From an uncultured Oscillospiraceae bacterium (GTDB taxonomy: Bacteria > Bacillota > Clostridia > Oscillospirales > Oscillospiraceae): a stretch of 6,177 bases of DNA. The notes beneath the pieces are model-generated. The model had not been told where the DNA came from. It searched no databases and saw nothing but the letters and a program-made list of their open reading frames with translations. Every line of letters begins with the position of its first letter. The stretch's first letter is position 1. The position numbers and the translations under genes were made by a program. Below, piece by piece: positions 1 through 3,917 of the stretch. The DNA lies in the NCBI GenBank assembly GCA_910578735.1, contig CAJTSQ010000071.1:1-6177 (forward strand), in the 5' to 3' direction.

Positions 1-1654
1 CATCAGAGGTTCCCCAGTAACCGTTCTGGGCGATAGCCCGGATATGCGCCGCCGCCTCGCTGTCATAGTACCCGGCATCCTCCACGTTCTCCATGTCATA
101 GCGGAAACCCGCCTGGGGGCTGACGGCGAAATCGGCGCAGTAAACATAGTGTTCGTTACCGTCCTTGTCCACCAGGACAAATTGATGGGCCTGCCACCGG
201 TCGCTGGTGGAAGTGGTGCCGTCCTCATTGGTCTTGACCGCATCCACCCGGATAGCGCTCTCCAGGCCGTACTTGCCCAGCCACTGGAAGTCGTAGCCCG
301 CCGGGTCAAATTCTACGCCGTCTTTATCCGCCCGGTGGTAGAGATCGGTTTTCTGGTCCGTTTTGCCTACGTCAGGCTCCTTCACGTCCGCCTGAACGCC
401 ACCGGTCTCAAGGATGCCGTCATTTTTCCCGGCGGTGACGCTGCCCATTTCAGCTGTAACAGTACGGTCGCTGGCGGCGATCCGCTTCGTCTCTGTGGTG
501 GTGGTCCTGGTTGTGGTGGTGACAGTTCCGCCAACGATCTCCGTGAAGGTCACGGTGGAAACAGTCACATCCGTGACCTCGGTGAGGGTGCTGGTGGTCT
601 TTGTGCCGCGCAGGGTCTCCACCGCAGTACGGACATTCCCCTCGCTGTCGGTGGTGGTTGTCGTGACCTCATAGCCGGTCAGGGTGCCGGAGGCATCGTA
701 CAGTTCTGTTACCGTGACAGCGATGGTCTCTCCGGTCTCCGCATCGGTGGTCTCGCTCTCAATGGGCCGGTCGGGGAGAACGATCTCGGAAACCGCCGCC
801 TCGGTGCTGCCGGTCCTCGTCTCAATGGTCTGGTATCCGGTGAGGGTGCCAGCGTCATCGTAGACCGGCTGGACCTCCACTTTGGTGGTTACGCCGTCCG
901 CGTCCGTGACCGGCTCCTGGGGTTCCGGCATCACGGGAGGCTCGGTGCTGAAGATGTTATCCGGGAGGACGGTGGCGGCGGAGGTCTCCACGGTGGATGT
1001 GGAGGTGTAGCCGATCACAGCTCCACTCTCATCCAGAACGTCTGCCACCGTCACCGTCTTATGGCCGATGGTCTCTCCGGTCTCCGGGTCAGTGATGTCA
1101 CAGTCCCCGGCATCAGGGCGGACAAGCTGTCCCGCCAGAGCTTCCCGGTCCACCGCCGCCGTTCCGGTGACGGTGCTGCCAGGGGTCAGCTCAATCGTGA
1201 TGTCGCTCCCGCCAGAAAAAACGGGGTCAACCGCTTCGCTGGTGGAGGACGTGGAGCTGTCCACCGTTTCAAACTCGCCGGTGGTCCCGGTGGTGACAGT
1301 TTCGCCGGTTACCGTTTCGGTCACAGGCTCCTTTTCCTCCACCACGGGGGCGGCGGTCTGCGTGTCCGTGGTGATGGTGGTTTCAGCGCCCGTCTCGCTG
1401 CCGCTCTCCTGGACCACGCGGCCCTCATCGTCCCGAACGGTGGTTTCGGTCGTGACCGCCGCGCCCTCCACCACGGGGTCCTCACCCTCCGGGCTGGACC
1501 AGGTGATCTCCGTAGTGATGGTGGTGGTCTTGCCGTCCTCGCTGACGGCGGTTTCCGTAGTCCCGGCGGCGAACGCGGGGACACTGAGCTGGCTCAGGGT
1601 CATCGCTGTGACCAGCAGCAGGGACAGCTTCTTTTTCAGCTGAAATGTTTTCAT
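1..1654 (-). CDS. Secreted thioester-domain (TQXA/TED) surface adhesin, N-terminal part
   Basis: This gene is open to the left edge with no stop: 551 complete codons are visible, and the C-terminus is missing. The ATG at 1654 is preceded by a near-perfect Shine-Dalgarno (AAGGAGGA, 8 nt spacing). Residues 1-30 form a Sec signal peptide: KKK at 7-9, hydrophobic core 10-20, and probable cleavage after AFA at 29. Residues ~31-450 are rich in Thr, Val, Glu and Asp, with three related ~55-residue units ending in GY at 216, 274 and 328, and Thr runs near 390-400. From ~465 a folded domain starts (YDFQWLGKYGLESAIRVDAV), then HQFVLVDKDGNEHYVYCADF with Cys506, then AHIRAIAQNGYWGTS at the edge. This matches the start of thioester domains (PF08341), in which a Cys and a later Gln form an internal thioester that binds host surfaces covalently. 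The Gln lies outside the window. Related Cna-B/TQXA proteins occur as ICE cargo. The rest is probably Cna-B/SpaA repeats and a sorting signal (inference). The family call rests on remembered motifs. Confidence 0.82.
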   Translation of the reverse strand, partial: MKTFQLKKKLSLLLVTAMTLSQLSVPAFAAGTTETAVSEDGKTTTITTEITWSSPEGEDPVVEGAAVTTETTVRDDEGRVVQESGSETGAETTITTDTQTAAPVVEEKEPVTETVTGETVTTGTTGEFETVDSSTSSTSEAVDPVFSGGSDITIELTPGSTVTGTAAVDREALAGQLVRPDAGDCDITDPETGETIGHKTVTVADVLDESGAVIGYTSTSTVETSAATVLPDNIFSTEPPVMPEPQEPVTDADGVTTKVEVQPVYDDAGTLTGYQTIETRTGSTEAAVSEIVLPDRPIESETTDAETGETIAVTVTELYDASGTLTGYEVTTTTTDSEGNVRTAVETLRGTKTTSTLTEVTDVTVSTVTFTEIVGGTVTTTTRTTTTETKRIAASDRTVTAEMGSVTAGKNDGILETGGVQADVKEPDVGKTDQKTDLYHRADKDGVEFDPAGYDFQWLGKYGLESAIRVDAVKTNEDGTTSTSDRWQAHQFVLVDKDGNEHYVYCADFAVSPQAGFRYDMENVEDAGYYDSEAAAHIRAIAQNGYWGTSD

Positions 1655-1740
1655 GGAAAAATCCTCCTTAAAATTTGATGTTTGATAGGGTTTGGAAATG
1701 GGCGTGGCTCCACAGGGGGGCCACGGATGCGCGGGAGCAT
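1651..1740 (-). CDS. Possible 29-residue leader peptide ORF upstream of the surface protein
   Basis: A 29-codon ORF begins with ATG at 1740 behind GGAGG (1749-1753, 8 nt spacing). It ends with TGA at 1651-1653, which overlaps the ATG of the surface protein gene (ATGA arrangement). The peptide is Pro- and Arg-rich, starts MLPRIRGPPVEPRPFPNP and ends LRRIFP; the LRR codons include the Shine-Dalgarno of the next gene. It has no signal peptide or known domain. If translated, it would couple translation of the surface protein to its own. A 6-bp inverted repeat (1703-1708 with 1720-1725) lies inside it. The ORF could be a chance reading of a leader RNA; the two ribosome sites and the exact overlap are the only support. 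Confidence 0.4.
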   Translation of the reverse strand: MLPRIRGPPVEPRPFPNPIKHQILRRIFP

Positions 1741-1768
1741 GATGGTTCCCTCCTATGTGTTGGAAATG

Positions 1769-1794
1769 AAAAAGGGGAGCGATTTTCGCTCCCC
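1769..1794 (-). terminator. Intrinsic terminator, second of a tandem pair
   Basis: A perfect 8-bp stem, GGGGAGCG (1774-1781) with CGCTCCCC (1787-1794), closes a 5-nt loop. On the minus strand it is followed at once by TTTTT (1773-1769). It lies 14 bp beyond the first terminator and acts on minus-strand transcription. On the plus strand no T-run follows. Confidence 0.8.
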
Positions 1795-1802
1795 CTGGTT
1801 AC

Positions 1803-1831
1803 AAAAAAGGACGGCCCGTTACAGGCCGTCC
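1803..1831 (-). terminator. Intrinsic terminator of the 149-residue gene
   Basis: A perfect 8-bp stem, GGACGGCC (1809-1816) with GGCCGTCC (1824-1831), has a 7-nt loop that contains the TAA stop of the 149-residue gene. On the minus strand it is followed by TTTTTT (1808-1803). The upstream arm encodes the last residues of that protein, so it belongs to this gene. Confidence 0.88.
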
Positions 1832-2268
1832 TCAATGTTTTCCGGCAGTTCCTTTGCCGCCTCTTTCAATTTTGCTATTTGCTTGGAATCAACGAAGTGG
1901 GTGGCGTACCACCGTTCAATGTCCGGCTCACCACTCTTGCTGAACCGAAGCGGGATTACTGGCTTGTGGCCCTGCCCGCCCTTCTTTTTCACGCCCCACT
2001 GCTTGTAGTAGTTGAAGGACGGCTTCAAATCCATTTTCCGGGCATATACCCTTATCTGGTGCATGATGAAGGAGAGCTTGCGGAGGTTCATGGTACAGAC
2101 GCGCTCCAGGTAGGACACACGCCCAAAACGCCACGCCTCATAATTCTCTTTGGACAACGCGCCCAGGTCCATCAGCACATCTACCGGAGCGGCGTAACCG
2201 CGCCGTTTGCACTGGTGGTACATAGCGGAGTGGACCTTTACCGCCAGATCGTGGTCGTTTTTATTCAT
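1819..2268 (-). CDS. Conserved-looking protein of unknown function, ICE-associated (149 aa)
   Basis: The ATG at 2268 has GGAGG at 2276-2280 (7 nt spacing). An in-frame ATG 22 codons further upstream would place the promoter inside the gene and has no good ribosome site, so the shorter form is preferred. The protein is soluble, with no signal peptide or membrane segment. The N-terminal half is probably helical; its centre carries YEAWRFGRVSYLERVCTMNL (43-62). The C-terminal half has a basic, aromatic segment (SFNYYKQWGVKKKGG, 84-98) and VIPLRFSKSGEPDIERWYATHF (split at 104-125). These motifs resemble hypothetical proteins I associate with mobile elements of Clostridia, but I can name no domain or function. 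The gene follows mobC but has its own promoter and a strong terminator, so it is probably a separate single-gene unit. A role in DNA transfer or regulation would be a guess from position. Confidence 0.85.
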   Translation of the reverse strand: MNKNDHDLAVKVHSAMYHQCKRRGYAAPVDVLMDLGALSKENYEAWRFGRVSYLERVCTMNLRKLSFIMHQIRVYARKMDLKPSFNYYKQWGVKKKGGQGHKPVIPLRFSKSGEPDIERWYATHFVDSKQIAKLKEAAKELPENIEDGL

Positions 2269-2298
2269 GGCAATTCCTCCGTCTTTTGGATGCTCCCC

Positions 2299-2327
2299 AT
2301 TATAATGGATACTGCTGGGGAAGTAAA
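2299..2327 (-). promoter_or_regulatory. Sigma-A-type promoter of the 149-residue gene
   Basis: On the minus strand, TTTACT (-35, 2327-2322) and a perfect TATAAT (-10, 2304-2299) are 17 bp apart, about 20 bp before the ribosome binding site of the gene that starts at 2268. The -10 lies within the 12-bp palindrome CCATTATAATGG (2297-2308). A 6-bp inverted repeat, TCCCCA (2294-2299) with TGGGGA (2316-2321), brackets it, so a repressor could bind here (inference). Confidence 0.7.
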
Positions 2328-2336
2328 GGCCCATGG

Positions 2337-2675
2337 TTATTGCAGCTTCGCCAGCGAGGTAACGATGGAGCTGGCAGCGTCCCAGAGTTTTTCGTGGCTC
2401 TGTCGCAAATCCTCCAAATCAGCATCATAGAAGCGGCCCGTCTCATGGACGCGGCGAGTGAGCTGATTGAGGTTGTTGCTGGACCGGCGCAGCAGGGAGA
2501 CCATCTCCCGAAGCTCCGGCAGTTCCAGATTGACCACATAGCCGTCAATCGCCATCTTACGGAGGTAGGCGCTCAGATTGGTGGTGCCGATCTGCTCCAT
2601 CTTTTTCTGAATTAGCGCCTTTTCCTCCGGCGACACCCAAAATAAAAGCGGCACGTCCCGTTTTCGCTTTGCCAT
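2337..2675 (-). CDS. mobC: MobC-type relaxosome accessory protein
   Basis: This 112-residue protein has a basic N-terminus (MAKRKRD). A ribbon-helix-helix-like segment follows: LLFWVSPEEKALIQKKMEQI (10-29), then TTNLSAYLRKMAIDGYVV. Next comes the bacterial mobilisation (MobC, PF05713) core with the signature SSNNLNQLTRRVH (65-77), and a helical C-terminus. MobC proteins bind near oriT as dimers and help the relaxase to open and nick the strand in the cytoplasm. Length and motif order fit the family. The ATG at 2675 lies 2 bp after the stop of the DUF3849 gene; only a weak AGGA precedes it, so translation is probably coupled. In related elements a relaxase gene usually follows mobC directly; here an unrelated gene with its own promoter follows. 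The symbol is a family name, not an orthologue assignment. Confidence 0.88.
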   Translation of the reverse strand: MAKRKRDVPLLFWVSPEEKALIQKKMEQIGTTNLSAYLRKMAIDGYVVNLELPELREMVSLLRRSSNNLNQLTRRVHETGRFYDADLEDLRQSHEKLWDAASSIVTSLAKLQ

Positions 2676-2677
2676 AG

Positions 2678-3595
2678 TTAGCGGTCCTGCCCCTTGGCCT
2701 TGGTTTTACCGGGCGGCTTGGGCGCGGCGGGCGCGTCCGATTTCTCTTGCAGCCGATTCTTCACGGAGGGGCGCTTGACTTTAACGGACTGTCCACGCTC
2801 CTTGTCCATCTGCCCCATCTCATGCCGCGCTGTCGTGATGAAATCGTCCAACTTGGCGAGGTGGCTGTTCACGATGTAGGAAGTGCGCTTCTCCGGGGGG
2901 ATGGACATGGGGACCATCTTGGCCCACGATGTGTTATCACTGGAAAAGCGGTCATCCCATCCCTTCTGCTGGACGGTGTTCGCCAGTACATAGGAAACGC
3001 GCTCCGGGCCAAACCGCTCCAGCACCTGCTTGACGGCATCGGGGGCAACGTGCATCCCGTCCCAGCCGGAATCCACGGCCTGTTCGATTTCCCGCTGGCA
3101 GAGCTTATTGACCCGGAGAGAGGCCCTGTACTCCGGCACTTCCCCGGCCTCTTTCGCTTGGTCGAACGTCCCCCGGTAAACGGGGCGTGAGATGGCCGCT
3201 TCATCCCGGACTTCATGCACAAACAGGTCAATGAGGCCGGGGTGGGCGCGGTAAAGCTCCAGTTCCTTTGTCCGGTCCCGCCCAAAGGTATCTGCATCCA
3301 CCACCAGCGGGAACGCCTGCGCCCATGCCTTGTTGTCCTGGTCAATGCGCCCATCGCTGTCCTTGGCCTGGACGGTGGCAGCGAGGACGTACATGGTGCG
3401 CTCAAGGCCAAACTGCGCGATCACTTCCCTCGCCCCGCCATCGTTCAGGCGGTTGTCGTGGTAGTGATCGGCTATGGCCTGCTCAATGGCCTCCTTGCAG
3501 TCTCGCAGAGCGTTGAAAGAGGCGAAATACTGTTTCAGCTCGTCATGCTCCTGGGCATATTGGCCGGAGTGCTGGTAAATCAGGTTTTTCTTCAT
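2678..3595 (-). CDS. Tandem DUF3849 protein (305 aa)
   Basis: The start is the ATG at 3595, with GGAGG at 3605-3609 (9 nt spacing). A 75-codon in-frame extension upstream runs antisense through the plus-strand gene and has no ribosome site. The protein holds two copies of a DUF3849-like unit (PF12960), residues ~7-130 and ~140-260, exactly 133 residues apart. FGLERTMYVLAATVQ (62-76) matches FGPERVSYVLANTVQ (195-209), Cys33 matches Cys166, and both units carry D-N-x-x-W-A. The second copy is closer to the usual family sequence. The tail (~262-305) is basic and rich in Pro, Ala and Lys, and probably disordered. No catalytic motif, signal peptide or membrane segment is seen. DUF3849 proteins are common in ICEs of Clostridia beside the giant helicase; their function is unknown. 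The stop is 2 bp before mobC, so the two form an operon. Confidence 0.88.
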   Translation of the reverse strand: MKKNLIYQHSGQYAQEHDELKQYFASFNALRDCKEAIEQAIADHYHDNRLNDGGAREVIAQFGLERTMYVLAATVQAKDSDGRIDQDNKAWAQAFPLVVDADTFGRDRTKELELYRAHPGLIDLFVHEVRDEAAISRPVYRGTFDQAKEAGEVPEYRASLRVNKLCQREIEQAVDSGWDGMHVAPDAVKQVLERFGPERVSYVLANTVQQKGWDDRFSSDNTSWAKMVPMSIPPEKRTSYIVNSHLAKLDDFITTARHEMGQMDKERGQSVKVKRPSVKNRLQEKSDAPAAPKPPGKTKAKGQDR

Positions 3596-3610
3596 GTTGA
3601 GATTCCTCCA

Positions 3611-3639
3611 TTCCATTTCGATAAAATCTGTGCTATAAT
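3611..3639 (+). promoter_or_regulatory. Extended -10 promoter of the 81-residue plus-strand gene
   Basis: A perfect TATAAT (3634-3639) preceded by TGC forms an extended -10 (TGnTATAAT). The -35 at 17 bp (TTCCAT, 3611-3616) is weak, as is usual with an extended -10. Transcription would begin near 3646, a few bases before the ribosome binding site GAGGG (3656-3660). Confidence 0.75.
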
Positions 3640-3664
3640 GGGAAAAACCGGAAGCGAGGGACAA
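3635..3664 (-). promoter_or_regulatory. Possible opposing promoter for the DUF3849-mobC operon
   Basis: On the minus strand, TTGTCC (3664-3659) and CATTAT (3640-3635) are 18 bp apart, each matching 4 of 6 consensus bases. The operon needs some promoter here, since the helicase gene upstream ends in a hairpin and the gene between lies on the other strand. The -10 overlaps the -10 of the plus-strand promoter almost completely. The call is weak; the operon could instead be read through from upstream. Confidence 0.3.
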
Positions 3665-3668
3665 CGGC

Positions 3669-3914
3669 ATGGCATACAGTGAACAGCAGTGGGCGGAGGC
3701 AAAGCAGAAATGCCATCTGAACAATGAAGACATTGCCCTCGCCAAACGGCTGGGGCTGAATCCCCGAAGCCTTATCAAAAATATTCCGAGTAAAAGTGAG
3801 CCGTGGAAAGCGCCGGTCAAGGACTGGCTGCATGAGATCGACGCGAAGCGTCAGAAGAAATCGGCGCAAAAACAGCGGAGAAAAGAGAAGTCAGGCGGGA
3901 GTAACCCCGCCTGA
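3669..3914 (+). CDS. Small basic ICE protein of unknown function (81 aa)
   Basis: The ATG at 3669 has GAGGG at 3656-3660 (8 nt spacing) and a good promoter upstream, which supports a real gene despite its opposite orientation. The N-terminal part (MAYSEQQWAEAKQKCHLNNE) and the segment DIALAKRLGLNPRSLIKNIP (21-40) look like short helices, the second resembling a helix-turn-helix. EPWKAPVKDWLHEI (44-57) follows, and the tail is strongly basic (KRQKKSAQKQRRKEK, 60-74). I associate the pattern of LGLNPRSLIKNIP plus EPWKAPV with small hypothetical proteins of Firmicutes, but know no function. Nucleic acid binding is possible from the charge alone. The gene ends 3 bp from the stop of the convergent helicase gene, and its last codons (SGGSNPA) lie in the hairpin at 3890-3915. 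Its transcript would run antisense into the helicase gene. Confidence 0.85.
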   Translation: MAYSEQQWAEAKQKCHLNNEDIALAKRLGLNPRSLIKNIPSKSEPWKAPVKDWLHEIDAKRQKKSAQKQRRKEKSGGSNPA

Positions 3915-3915
3915 C
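3877..3915 (-). terminator. Terminator-like hairpin at the end of the helicase gene
   Basis: A perfect 10-bp stem, GTCAGGCGGG (3890-3899) with CCCGCCTGAC (3906-3915), has a 6-nt loop and begins 2 bp after the helicase stop codon. On the minus strand an interrupted U-rich tract follows (TTCTCTTTTCTCC, 3889-3877), so it would act on helicase transcripts. On the plus strand no T-run follows, so it is a poor terminator for the 81-residue gene, whose stop codon lies in the stem. Confidence 0.6.
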
Positions 3916-3917
3916 CG

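Noticed and set aside
44..1678. A 544-codon open frame on the plus strand
   Set aside because: It is the antisense shadow of the surface protein gene. It has no good ribosome binding site and a Gly/Arg/His-rich nonsense composition, while the minus frame has a signal peptide, a strong Shine-Dalgarno and a recognisable domain.
2269..2334. A 22-codon N-terminal extension of the 149-residue protein
   Set aside because: It would place the -10 and -35 of the promoter inside the coding region. The ATG at 2268 has a well-placed GGAGG.
2269..2336. Possible oriT or nick site near mobC
   Set aside because: The inverted repeats here are explained by a promoter with a palindromic -10. I see no recognisable nick-site sequence, and the relaxase type is unknown.
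1675..2430. A 251-codon open frame on the plus strand
   Set aside because: It runs antisense over the tandem terminators, the 149-residue gene, its promoter and mobC, all of which have better support.
2746..3682. Plus-strand frames at 2747-3190 and 3215-3682
   Set aside because: They are shadows of the DUF3849 gene, without ribosome sites or recognisable domains.
3596..3820. A 75-codon N-terminal extension of the DUF3849 protein
   Set aside because: It overlaps the plus-strand gene and its promoter in antisense, and has no ribosome site. The ATG at 3595 has GGAGG at proper spacing and starts exactly at the first DUF3849 unit.
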